From the NCBI GenBank assembly GCA_018110825.1, contig JAGBCL010000050.1:1-32151 (forward strand): a stretch of DNA of 32,151 nt, written 5' to 3'. This DNA is from Oscillospiraceae bacterium. GTDB taxonomy: Bacteria > Bacillota > Clostridia > Oscillospirales > Ruminococcaceae. Every line of letters begins with the position of its first letter. Positions within the stretch are counted from its first letter, which is position 1. The translations under genes and the position numbers were made by a program. Positions 25,439 to 31,361 of this stretch are shown here, piece after piece. Below the pieces are notes generated by a model, which saw only the letters and a list, made by a program, of their open reading frames with translations, did not search any database and was not told the DNA's origin.

Positions 25439-25636
25439 ATGGCTATTAAAAGCTTGTCTATAAGAATTGATGAAGATATGCTTGATAAGCTGCATTATGT
25501 AGCTGATTATGAGGGCCGTTCTGCAAACAGTCAGATACTTGTGCTTATCCGTAACTGTATACAGAGATTTGAAGAAAAGCACGGTGAGATTGAGTTCGGC
25601 AGCACCCCATCGGTAATTGCTAAACGCAGAAACTAA
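25439..25636 (+). CDS. Small ribbon-helix-helix (Arc/CopG-like) DNA-binding protein
   Basis: 65 residues. The N-terminal strand IKSLSIRIDEDMLDKLHYVA is followed by EGRSANSQILVLIRNCIQRFEEKHG, which is the ribbon-helix-helix pattern (beta strand, helix, SxNSQI turn, helix). AAAGGAG lies eight bases upstream of the ATG. It is likely a repressor or the antitoxin-like partner of a neighbouring gene, but no toxin is seen. A hairpin terminator follows 17 bases after the stop. Confidence 0.85.
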   Translation: MAIKSLSIRIDEDMLDKLHYVADYEGRSANSQILVLIRNCIQRFEEKHGEIEFGSTPSVIAKRRN

Positions 25637-25639
25637 ACT

Positions 25640-25685
25640 TCATACAAACACAAAACCTCCCCATTCCTTTCGGAATGAGGAGGTT
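25640..25685. repeat. 46-bp direct repeat, left copy, containing a bidirectional terminator
   Basis: Identical to 26611-26656 except for one base. It contains the hairpin AACCTCC-CC-ATTCC-TTTC-GGAAT-GA-GGAGGTT (25654-25685), followed by a T-rich tract on the plus strand, and ends the ribbon-helix-helix transcript. Confidence 0.85.
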
Positions 25686-25709
25686 ATTTTCATATAGCTT
25701 TTCGTAAAG

Positions 25710-25746
25710 CGACTATATTACTTGAGTGCAGCCTGAGCAACAGCGG
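25710..25746 (-). pseudogene. Possible remnant of a gene 3' end
   Basis: Read on the minus strand this stretch ends with codons for AQAALK and a stop, followed by the repeated terminator. A similar string (PAQAAINNK and stop, in a frame different from the recombinase) occurs at about 26703-26740, also before the same terminator. The match is short (about 20 of 24 bases), so this is a tentative fossil of a duplicated 3' end. Confidence 0.3.
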
Positions 25747-25751
25747 GTTGC

Positions 25752-25780
25752 TTGATTGAAATAAGCAAGTGTGATATACT
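25752..25780 (+). promoter_or_regulatory. Promoter of the XRE regulator
   Basis: TTGATT (25752-25757) and TATACT (25775-25780), 17-base spacer. The predicted leader is very short (about 12 bases). Confidence 0.55.
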
Positions 25781-25798
25781 GTTACTGAGGTGAGAATA

Positions 25799-26563
25799 AT
25801 GGAAACAAAGGGAATTATACACGAACTTCGCACAAAAAACGGAATGTCGCAGGACGAGCTTGCAGAAAAGGTTTTTGTAACACGTCAGGCTGTTTCACGC
25901 TGGGAAAACGGCGAAACTGTACCCAACACGGAAACGCTGAAGCTGCTGTCAAAGCTGTTTGACGTTTCAATCAACACGCTTCTTGGCTCTCCGAGAGAGC
26001 TTATCTGTCAGTGCTGCGGAATGCCCCTTGAGGACGCTCTTATCAGCAAGGAGAAAGACGGTGCACTCAACGAACATTACTGTAAGTGGTGCTATGCCGA
26101 CGGTGAGTATATGTACAGCGATATGGACGACCTGATTGATGTGTGTGTAAAAAATATGGTAAGCGAGGAGCATACGGAGGACGAGGTGCGTGCGTATCTG
26201 AAGGAAGTCCTGCCGAAGCTTGATTACTGGAAGCGTTACGACGAACTTGGCGGGAACGGTGCTTTTGAGGAGTTCAAGAAAAAGCTGATTGAGGAAATCA
26301 ATGCCCTGAATATCGAGGGTATGCCGAAGCTTGAGAAGCTTAACGCGCTTGTGGGCAGCTACATCAATCTTGAATACAGACTTCCAAACGGAAGAACCGT
26401 GAAATATCTAGACGATAACGCTACATATCTCGGCAATCAGCTTGAATGTGAATTCGGCGGGAGCAGATGCTTTGGTATTGCCGCAAATATGGAGTTTATT
26501 CTTATCTGCACCTATGAAGAAAACGGCGAAAATCCTGAGATTGTTATTTACAAGAAAAGATAA
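25799..26563 (+). CDS. XRE-family regulator with zinc-ribbon and C-terminal sensor-like domain
   Basis: 254 residues. An N-terminal helix-turn-helix (about 5-60: NGMSQDELAEKVFVTRQAVSRWENGETVPN) is followed by a putative zinc ribbon of the CQCCGMPLED...YCKWCYADG type (about 67-105). A helical segment and a C-terminal ~75-residue beta-rich region (LVGSYINLEYRLPNGRTVKY ...) follow, which I do not recognise. The ATG has GAGGTG upstream; a GTG three codons earlier is possible. The gene stands alone, bracketed by 46-bp direct repeats, as if inserted or exchanged as a unit. Confidence 0.85.
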   Translation: METKGIIHELRTKNGMSQDELAEKVFVTRQAVSRWENGETVPNTETLKLLSKLFDVSINTLLGSPRELICQCCGMPLEDALISKEKDGALNEHYCKWCYADGEYMYSDMDDLIDVCVKNMVSEEHTEDEVRAYLKEVLPKLDYWKRYDELGGNGAFEEFKKKLIEEINALNIEGMPKLEKLNALVGSYINLEYRLPNGRTVKYLDDNATYLGNQLECEFGGSRCFGIAANMEFILICTYEENGENPEIVIYKKR

Positions 26564-26610
26564 GCGTAAAGCAAAACGCTTTACACAGTTGCTATGTTTT
26601 ATAAGGGATT

Positions 26611-26656
26611 TCATACATACACAAAACCTCCCCATTCCTTTCGGAATGAGGAGGTT
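26611..26656. repeat. 46-bp direct repeat, right copy, containing a bidirectional terminator
   Basis: Same hairpin as at 25654, here followed by GTTTTTT on the plus strand (ends the XRE transcript) and by a T-rich tract on the minus strand (ends the recombinase transcript). Confidence 0.87.
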
Positions 26657-26666
26657 GTTTTTTGCG

Positions 26667-28448
26667 TTATGCAATCTGCATTTCAGACAGTTTGTCCGAA
26701 TTACTTGTTGTTGATTGCAGCCTGTGCGGGTGACTCAATATGGACGCACTTTCACCCAACCGTATCACAGCGCAGTCCTCATCAGGCTCGGCGGTGCTGT
26801 ATTTGTTATCTTCGCTGGGGTTAATCGTAACATTCCAAGTATACTTCCGATTATCAGCAACAACGGAACGGATATGCTCATTAAGTCTGCCCCTCTGGAA
26901 AACAGGGGAGGAGCTTTCAAGCATTCTGCCAAGCTGTTTTGCTACCGCAGATATTTCCGAAATACAGCTATTCATAACACTCTCTTGCTCGCTCTGACGT
27001 TCTCTCTGTTCGCTGAGCTTTTTTATTTCCTCGTTATATTCCGTTTTCATTACCACAAACTCATCTCTTGTGATATTCCCGTCAGCAAACATTGTAATCA
27101 GACTTTTTTTGCGTTCTTCGACTTTATCAATCTGACTTTCAATGAAAATAACGCTTTCGGAACAGCTCTGCTTTGATGCAGCCTTGTAATAATCACAGAT
27201 GCTGTCAAGAGTTTCGAGAAGCTCTTTTCTTTTGCTTTGCCATACCGACTGTAACAAAAGCTCTGCCATCATATCCATTTTCCATTGAGTGATAGAAGCC
27301 TCATTGCAAAATCCGTCGCCGTCTTTATGCTCCGCTGCCTTGCCGTTGTTCACCTGATTGTAGCAGACATAATTGTAGGTGATATTGCCGTCCTTATCCT
27401 TGTGATAACGATTTTTGCGGAAAGAAGAACCACATACACAGCGCAGTTTATGCACCCATAAATCTGTTGAAATGCGGTTGCTTTTCTTTACAGTTTCGCC
27501 GTTCTGAACAAGAGTACTTTTGCGTTTGGAATTTAATATCTTGTTGCACTTTTCCCATTGCTCCTCGGAAATAATCGGTTCAAAATCGCCCTTGACATAT
27601 ACATAACTGCTCCTGTCAAGATTGTGAATACGTTTCTGCTCCAGATAATTGTTGACGTGAGATTTGTTATAACAGATACAGCCCTTGTATGTAGCATTTG
27701 CAATAACACGGGTGATATAGGATACATCCCAGCGGACGAGTCCTGATGAATTTTTACGTCCACGCTCAGTCAGCACCTTTGCAATTTTAGCACCGCCCAA
27801 GCCCTGCTCGTAGAGGTCAAATATCATTCTGACAGTTTCAGCCTGTTCAGGATTGATAGTATAACTCTCACCGGCCTTGCGGTCGTATCCGAGAATGTTT
27901 CCGCTTCCATACAGCATTTTGTTTTCACGGCTTATTTTCTGTCCCGCTTTTACTCTTTCAGAAACCTTTCGGCTTTCTTCCTGAGCGAGAGTCGCCATAA
28001 GAGAAAGTCTGAGTTCACCGTCTCCGTCCATTGTCCAGATGTTGTCCTCAACGAAATACACCTCAACGCCGATATTTTTAAGTTCACGGGTAAAGTTTAG
28101 AGTATCAACAGTATTACGAGCAAATCTGCACACCTCACGGGTTACAATCAAATCGAATTTTCCAGACTTAGCGTCCTCAATCATTCTGAGGAAAGAAGGT
28201 CTTTTCTTCGCCTGAGTTCCTGTGATGCCTTCGTCAATGTACTTGTCGATTACATTCCAGTTCGGATGATATTTCGCTTGGTCACTGTACCACTGCATCT
28301 GATTTTCAAGAGCAGAGAGCTGAGCCTCGTGTTCCGTTGAAACTCGTCCGTAGAAGACAACTGTGCGTTCACGATTACGGTCAAGCTTTGTGTAGTCCAT
28401 AAAGCTGTTGAATGGTTTTACCCCTGACATGGTTGTTGTGTTACTCAT
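26667..28448 (-). CDS. Large serine recombinase (site-specific integrase/resolvase family)
   Basis: 593 residues. The catalytic domain begins VVFYGRVSTEHEAQ with nucleophile Ser37, and contains the conserved SLMATLAQEESRKVSERVKAG helix with its arginines. A recombinase domain (about 190-300: YGSGNILGYDRKAGESYTINPEQAETVRMIFDLY) is followed by a zinc ribbon (RCVCGSSFRKN ... YNYVCYNQ ... FCNEA) and a coiled coil of about 80 residues. Such enzymes integrate and excise phages and conjugative or mobilizable elements through attP/attB crossover. AAAGGA precedes the ATG. I cannot identify its att sites with certainty. The last ~25 residues overlap a sequence resembling another 3' end in a different frame, so the C-terminus may have been altered. 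Confidence 0.93.
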   Translation of the reverse strand: MSNTTTMSGVKPFNSFMDYTKLDRNRERTVVFYGRVSTEHEAQLSALENQMQWYSDQAKYHPNWNVIDKYIDEGITGTQAKKRPSFLRMIEDAKSGKFDLIVTREVCRFARNTVDTLNFTRELKNIGVEVYFVEDNIWTMDGDGELRLSLMATLAQEESRKVSERVKAGQKISRENKMLYGSGNILGYDRKAGESYTINPEQAETVRMIFDLYEQGLGGAKIAKVLTERGRKNSSGLVRWDVSYITRVIANATYKGCICYNKSHVNNYLEQKRIHNLDRSSYVYVKGDFEPIISEEQWEKCNKILNSKRKSTLVQNGETVKKSNRISTDLWVHKLRCVCGSSFRKNRYHKDKDGNITYNYVCYNQVNNGKAAEHKDGDGFCNEASITQWKMDMMAELLLQSVWQSKRKELLETLDSICDYYKAASKQSCSESVIFIESQIDKVEERKKSLITMFADGNITRDEFVVMKTEYNEEIKKLSEQRERQSEQESVMNSCISEISAVAKQLGRMLESSSPVFQRGRLNEHIRSVVADNRKYTWNVTINPSEDNKYSTAEPDEDCAVIRLGESASILSHPHRLQSTTSNSDKLSEMQIA

Positions 28449-28548
28449 AGTTTTTAATTCCTTTCATATTGTGATTTTTCGCAGAAACGTGAACTTCTGC
28501 TATGTAAATGAAAGTCAATATTTTTATATCGCTTTTACGCTTTAAAGT
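28449..28548 (-). other. Recombinase leader
   Basis: About 100 bases between the recombinase promoter and its ATG. They include a small hairpin with arms GCAGAA and TTCTGC (about 28481-28500) and the AAAGGA ribosome binding site. No ORF. Confidence 0.5.
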
Positions 28549-28577
28549 ATAATATCACAATAAGAAATATTTGTCAA
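28549..28577 (-). promoter_or_regulatory. Promoter of the serine recombinase
   Basis: Minus strand TTGACA (28572-28577) and TATTAT (28549-28554), 17-base spacer. A copy of the GTTACGCACCT motif lies 23 bases upstream, between this and the divergent GNAT promoter. Confidence 0.78.
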
Positions 28578-28600
28578 GGGCAAGTATAGGTGACCGTTTT

Positions 28601-28611
28601 GTTACGCACCT
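28601..28611. repeat. GTTACGCACCT boundary motif, copy 1
   Basis: One of five copies (others at 29254, 30072, 30104 and, with one change, 30782). It lies between the divergent recombinase and GNAT promoters, preceded by TTTT. No known site family recognised. Confidence 0.7.
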
Positions 28612-28622
28612 TCTTTCGGGTA

Positions 28623-28651
28623 TTGAGTTTTCGGGGTTGATGTGGTATAAT
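28623..28651 (+). promoter_or_regulatory. Promoter of the GNAT gene, twin of the 30126 promoter
   Basis: TTGAGT (28623-28628) and TATAAT (28646-28651), 17-base spacer. Spacer blocks TTTCG and GATGTGG match the promoter at 30126-30154, and both lie a similar distance after a GTTACGCACCT copy. Confidence 0.8.
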
Positions 28652-28710
28652 AAACCTATAATTTGAAATTTATCTGAGCAACTATAGCGATAAAAGGAGT
28701 ATTATTATTT

Positions 28711-29184
28711 ATGAAAATACAGTAACTTAAAGCAGATAACATAGAGAATATTGTTATTTGGTGTGAGAATAAAGATGCTGATTTTCTCAATCAGTGGGCA
28801 GGAATAGGATACGAATATCCATTAACCAGACAACAAATTGAAAAAAGATTATTTGATGGTGCAGAAATCTATGAAATAGATTCAGATGAGCAAATGATTG
28901 GTACAATAGAAATTATCACAAGAGAAGAGGAATCAGAAGTTGCTTTAATCGGTAGATTCTTATTAAATCCTGAACTTACAGGAAAAGGGTTAGGCACAAA
29001 AGCCTTAAACGCCTTTATCAATTTTTGCAAAACTGAATACAGCATTAGAAAAATCAGATTATTTGTATTTGATTATAATATTTCGGCATTTAAATGTTAC
29101 AAAAAATGCGGATTTTCTGAAATAGAAACAGTTATGCGACCAAATGGCTGGAAGGCTATTTGTATGGAAAAGGAAGTAGAATAA
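28711..29184 (+). pseudogene. GNAT acetyltransferase with in-frame stop at codon 5
   Basis: A ribosome binding site AAAAGGAG leads to ATG at 28711, whose frame reads MKIQ, then TAA (28723-28725), then continues open for about 150 codons as LKADNIENIVIWCENKDADFL and so on. It closes in a full GNAT fold with acetyl-CoA-binding GRFLLNPELTGKGLGTKALNAF and the C-terminal FKCYKKCGFSE. Frame and homology-like signals continue on both sides of the stop, so a single nonsense change (for example from AAA or CAA) is the simplest reading. No ATG, GTG or TTG restart exists before 28894, which would give a 96-residue protein lacking the first strands and helices. Sequencing error is possible. Confidence 0.8.
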
Positions 29185-29202
29185 TTTAGCCAATAAATAT
29201 CA

Positions 29203-29228
29203 GCCGTACCCGTACCCACGAGTACGGC
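29203..29228 (+). terminator. Hairpin after the GNAT gene
   Basis: Arms GCCGTAC and GTACGGC with an inner CGT/ACG pairing, followed by an AT-rich but not strongly T-rich tract. It is a probable weak terminator. Confidence 0.6.
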
Positions 29229-29253
29229 ATTACTATTTCTATTGTCTCAATTC

Positions 29254-29264
29254 GTTACGCACCT
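29254..29264. repeat. GTTACGCACCT boundary motif, copy 2
   Basis: It lies one base beyond the stop codon of the Bro-N gene (minus strand reading AGGTGCGTAAC) and downstream of the GNAT gene. Confidence 0.7.
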
Positions 29265-29265
29265 C

Positions 29266-29784
29266 TTATGACGCTTCGGAAAACTCCACATCAATAACAT
29301 TTTCATCGCAGAGCCGCTTGCAGGCTTCGGGATTTTCTGTCAGGAACTCTACCACACGACTCTGCTTCATCTCCCTCAGACGGCGCTGTATCGTGTAAGG
29401 ATTATGGTCGCACTCATCGAGAAATTCCTGAGTACAGTAACAGCCATATTTCCTGATGCACGGCAGAACTTCCCTTGTAACCCAACGCTTGAATGCCTTC
29501 GCCGCAGGAAGCCGTGAGCCGACGATAAGACTGTACAAATCTGCTTCCTTGATGTAGTTCATCACAATGGTCTTGTCCTTGTTCTGAGGGTGAGGGACGC
29601 TTAGCTTCACTGGAGCGTCGCAGTGGTCGATAATCGCCTTTCTCGGATTGTGATAGCCGAGAATTTTTGCACTTGCTGACGCCGGAAAGAAAAGCTCGCC
29701 CTGCACCTCAACGCTCTCCAGCATACCGAACTCTGTGTACTGGAATGGGCTTGCTTCTGTTGAAATCATTTCGCTAAAATTCAT
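29266..29784 (-). CDS. Bro-N domain antirepressor-like protein
   Basis: 172 residues. The Bro-N domain (about 15-118) shows VEVQGELFFPASASAKILGYHNPRKAIIDHCD, then YIKEADLYSLIVGSRLPAAKAFKRWVTREVLPCIRKYG. This is the classic phage antirepressor (BRO family) DNA-binding pattern. The C-terminal ~50 residues are charged and helical, with no recognised antirepressor domain. GGAGGT lies seven bases before the ATG. It is typical of prophages and integrative elements and supports a mobile origin of this region. Expression is probably driven by two tandem promoters with AACGTT dyads (29820-29977). Confidence 0.92.
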   Translation of the reverse strand: MNFSEMISTEASPFQYTEFGMLESVEVQGELFFPASASAKILGYHNPRKAIIDHCDAPVKLSVPHPQNKDKTIVMNYIKEADLYSLIVGSRLPAAKAFKRWVTREVLPCIRKYGCYCTQEFLDECDHNPYTIQRRLREMKQSRVVEFLTENPEACKRLCDENVIDVEFSEAS

Positions 29785-29819
29785 TTTTAACCTCCGTTCA
29801 TTTACGATTATTGCTTATT

Positions 29820-29884
29820 CAGAACGTTCCGATGATTTAATTGTAGCACAGGAATGAGCAGAAGTCACTACCAAAAGACTCCCA
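29820..29884 (-). promoter_or_regulatory. Bro-N promoter/operator unit A
   Basis: Minus strand GTGACT (29863-29868) and TACAAT (29840-29845), 17-base spacer. The dyad CAGAACGTTCCG (29820-29831) lies eight bases beyond the -10, a usual repressor position. It aligns over about 65 bases with unit B. Confidence 0.7.
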
Positions 29885-29928
29885 AATAACTCCCACTTTT
29901 CATCGGCTTTGTTCTGATTTTTCATTTT

Positions 29929-29993
29929 CAAAACGTTTTGATGTTTTCATTATAGCATATGGATTTTCAAAAGTCAGTACCAAAAGTGTTCCA
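29929..29993 (-). promoter_or_regulatory. Bro-N promoter/operator unit B (duplicate of A)
   Basis: Minus strand CTGACT (29972-29977) and TATAAT (29949-29954), 17-base spacer. The perfect dyad CAAAACGTTTTG (29929-29940) lies at the same eight-base distance. The upstream flank AGTACCAAAAG also matches unit A (ACTACCAAAAG). Confidence 0.7.
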
Positions 29994-30007
29994 TTTTTGT
30001 CCCAATT

Positions 30008-30050
30008 TTTTCTCAAAAAAGTCTCAGAAAAATCTCAAAAAAGTCTCACG
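30008..30050. repeat. Short tandem repeats of an 11-base TCTCA-A(n) unit
   Basis: Three to four tandem units of about 11 bases (TCTCAAAAAAG, TCTCAGAAAAA, TCTCAAAAAAG, TCTCACGG). They are phased near one helical turn, so the A-runs would bend DNA on one face, upstream of Bro-N promoter unit B. Confidence 0.6.
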
Positions 30051-30071
30051 GTAAAAACGCCTGCCCGATTT

Positions 30072-30114
30072 GTTACGCACCTCGGAATATAACGACGCAG
30101 TTTGTTACGCACCT
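30072..30114. repeat. GTTACGCACCT boundary motif, copies 3 and 4
   Basis: Two direct copies (30072-30082 and 30104-30114), 32 bases apart, each preceded by TTT. The second stands before the flavin reductase promoter exactly as copy 1 stands before the GNAT promoter. Confidence 0.75.
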
Positions 30115-30125
30115 GTTGATTACGA

Positions 30126-30154
30126 TTGAGTTTTCGAGCGAGATGTGGTATAAT
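30126..30154 (+). promoter_or_regulatory. Promoter of the flavin reductase-like gene
   Basis: TTGAGT (30126-30131) and TATAAT (30149-30154), 17-base spacer, nearly the same as the GNAT promoter at 28623. Confidence 0.82.
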
Positions 30155-30191
30155 GTAATTGATTAAATATGATTTTAAGGAGGAACGACGA

Positions 30192-30755
30192 ATGGACAAG
30201 ATTAGCATTTCGCCTGAATGGGTATTTAGCCCACAGCCTATGTATATCATAGGAACTAAGAATGAAGATGGTTCTCCGAACTTCTGTATTATCACTTGGC
30301 TCGGTTTTTCATTTGACGGTGGTCCGAATATTATGATGACGATCGGCGGAACAAAGCTGACAAAGACAAATATACTCCGCGAAAAGAAATTTTCTGCAAA
30401 TATGATAACAGAAGATAATCTGTGGTTGGCGGATTATTTCGGCAACACCAACGGCGAAGACGGAGAGAAAAACGCTCTTCCATATGGTTATGAGAAAGGC
30501 AAAACTGTCGATGTTCCCATACTTAATGAATGTCATTGGTCGTATGAGTGTGAGGTTACAAAAGTAGTCGAGCTTGACGGAGCACACTTATTCTTGGCAG
30601 CAGTCAAGAACATACAGATTGATAAAGACTATTCAGGTATGGATATGAAAAAGATTGATTTGACGAAAATTAGACCTGCTGTTTATGCACCGTATAATTA
30701 TTTTTCCATTGGAGAAAAGTTAGGCGAAATGGGAGAATGGAAATCTCATTTATAA
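30192..30755 (+). CDS. Flavin reductase-like / FMN-binding split-barrel protein
   Basis: 187 residues starting MDKISISPEWVFSPQPMYIIGTKNEDGSPNFCIITW. The pattern of a Pro/Tyr-rich start, a short-chain GTKNEDGSPN turn and later KTNILREKKFSANMITED is that of flavin reductase-domain proteins that bind FMN in a split barrel. They reduce flavins or act as small-molecule reductases; the partner here is unknown. GGAGG lies eight bases before the ATG, and an in-frame TTG eleven codons earlier overlaps that site and is rejected. It has its own promoter and terminator and no functional link to its neighbours, which fits a cassette-like acquisition. Confidence 0.82.
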   Translation: MDKISISPEWVFSPQPMYIIGTKNEDGSPNFCIITWLGFSFDGGPNIMMTIGGTKLTKTNILREKKFSANMITEDNLWLADYFGNTNGEDGEKNALPYGYEKGKTVDVPILNECHWSYECEVTKVVELDGAHLFLAAVKNIQIDKDYSGMDMKKIDLTKIRPAVYAPYNYFSIGEKLGEMGEWKSHL

Positions 30756-30781
30756 ATGCATTTCTTCTAAAGCTCTGTTTC

Positions 30782-30792
30782 GTTACGTACCT
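30782..30792. repeat. Boundary motif, copy 5 (GTTACGTACCT)
   Basis: One base differs from the other four. Read on the minus strand it follows ATAATAGGT, much as copy 2 follows the Bro-N stop (ATAAGAGGT), with the same trailing CGTAACGAA (one base differs inside the motif). Confidence 0.6.
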
Positions 30793-30803
30793 ATTATCGC
30801 AAA

Positions 30804-30850
30804 CCTCCTTACTGAAAAATATTATAAAACGTTCTGTAATTATAATTGTA
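30804..30850 (-). promoter_or_regulatory. Orphan copy of the Bro-N operator/-10 module with a ribosome binding site but no gene
   Basis: Minus strand TACAAT (30845-30850), the dyad TAAAACGTTCTG (30825-30836) at the same eight-base spacing as units A and B, and then AAGGAGG (30804-30810). No start codon with an open frame follows. Instead, a Bro-N-like 3' boundary (ATAATAGGTACGTAACGAA) comes almost at once. It looks like a deleted antirepressor gene. Confidence 0.5.
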
Positions 30851-30852
30851 TC

Positions 30853-30891
30853 ATAGTCGTTGTTTCGCTTTCGGGACAACGACTATTTTTC
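30853..30891 (+). terminator. Rho-independent terminator downstream of the flavin reductase gene
   Basis: Perfect 11-base arms ATAGTCGTTGT and ACAACGACTAT around a 12-base loop, followed by TTTTT. Confidence 0.88.
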
Positions 30892-31016
30892 TGAAAAAAT
30901 ATTTTTTCATCTGACTTTCAATCGAGCGTAAACGAGATTTCGGTCAAGGGGTTTGGGTTCTCCCAACAAGTTTTTTGTATTTGTCTGCGCTGACGATTTT
31001 CGGAGAAAAGAGGGCA

Positions 31017-31279
31017 GTGTATAGACAAATGCTATGCTTGCTGTCAACGAAGTTGCAGAAAGCATAGTCGCAAAAAAATGACGGTGTAGCTACAACGGCG
31101 ATGCTTGCTCTCAACAGAATAAGGTTGAGGGCGAGCATTTATTCTTTCAGATTTCTCTGAAAAACGCCGAGTGTGGCCACAAGTCATATGCTTGCTCTCA
31201 ATGATAATAACAGAGAGCAGGCATACGGTTTTTGCAAAAACATGTCTGTGTCTATACACAGGCGATGCTTGCTGTCAAC
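31017..31279. repeat. Four-unit structured array, candidate structured RNA or DNA-hairpin element
   Basis: Four units share TGT-N4-ACA, exactly six variable bases, then ATGCTTGCT[G/C]TCAA, with motif starts at 31034, 31101, 31188 and 31265. Units 1-3 fold into hairpins: 31032-31067 (eight outer pairs plus inner CTG/CAG and CAAC/GTTG), 31101-31138 (15 pairs, two G-U) and 31188-31224 (12 pairs, one G-U). Unit 4 lacks its right arm. The TGT-N4-ACA boxes of units 2 and 3 are perfect palindromes. Unit 1 GTGTATAGACA is the exact complement of unit 4 TGTCTATACAC (31249-31259), so an 11-bp helix could close the whole domain. Function unknown. Confidence 0.75.
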
Positions 31280-31332
31280 GGGAACTTAAAATAAAGTTTG
31301 ATGACTTTTTCAAGAATGCTTTGTTAGAAATG

Positions 31333-31361
31333 TTGTGTTTCAGGCACGACTGTGATATAAT
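31333..31361 (+). promoter_or_regulatory. Promoter of the methyltransferase gene
   Basis: TTGTGT (31333-31338) and TATAAT (31356-31361), 17-base spacer, with TGTGA before the -10. Confidence 0.7.

Larger units (their letters stand above)
29785..30191. other. Regulatory region between Bro-N and flavin reductase genes
   Basis: 407 bases hold, from left, promoter/operator unit A (29820-29884) and its diverged duplicate unit B (29929-29993), both reading left. Four near-repeats of TCTC followed by an A-run (about 30008-30048) come next, then two GTTACGCACCT copies and the rightward promoter of the flavin reductase gene. Confidence 0.7.

Noticed and set aside
28601-30792. Integron attC sites
   Set aside because: GTTACGC does not match the GTTRRRY core, there are no paired inverse core sites, and the recombinase is of the serine, not tyrosine, type.
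31044-31259. 71-residue minus-strand ORF and its neighbours
   Set aside because: They follow the repeat units, change frame between units and lack ribosome binding sites; treated under the array.
31017-31279. CRISPR array
   Set aside because: Units are irregular (67, 87, 77 bases), the conserved part has two separated blocks, pairing arms lie in the would-be spacers, and no cas gene is near.
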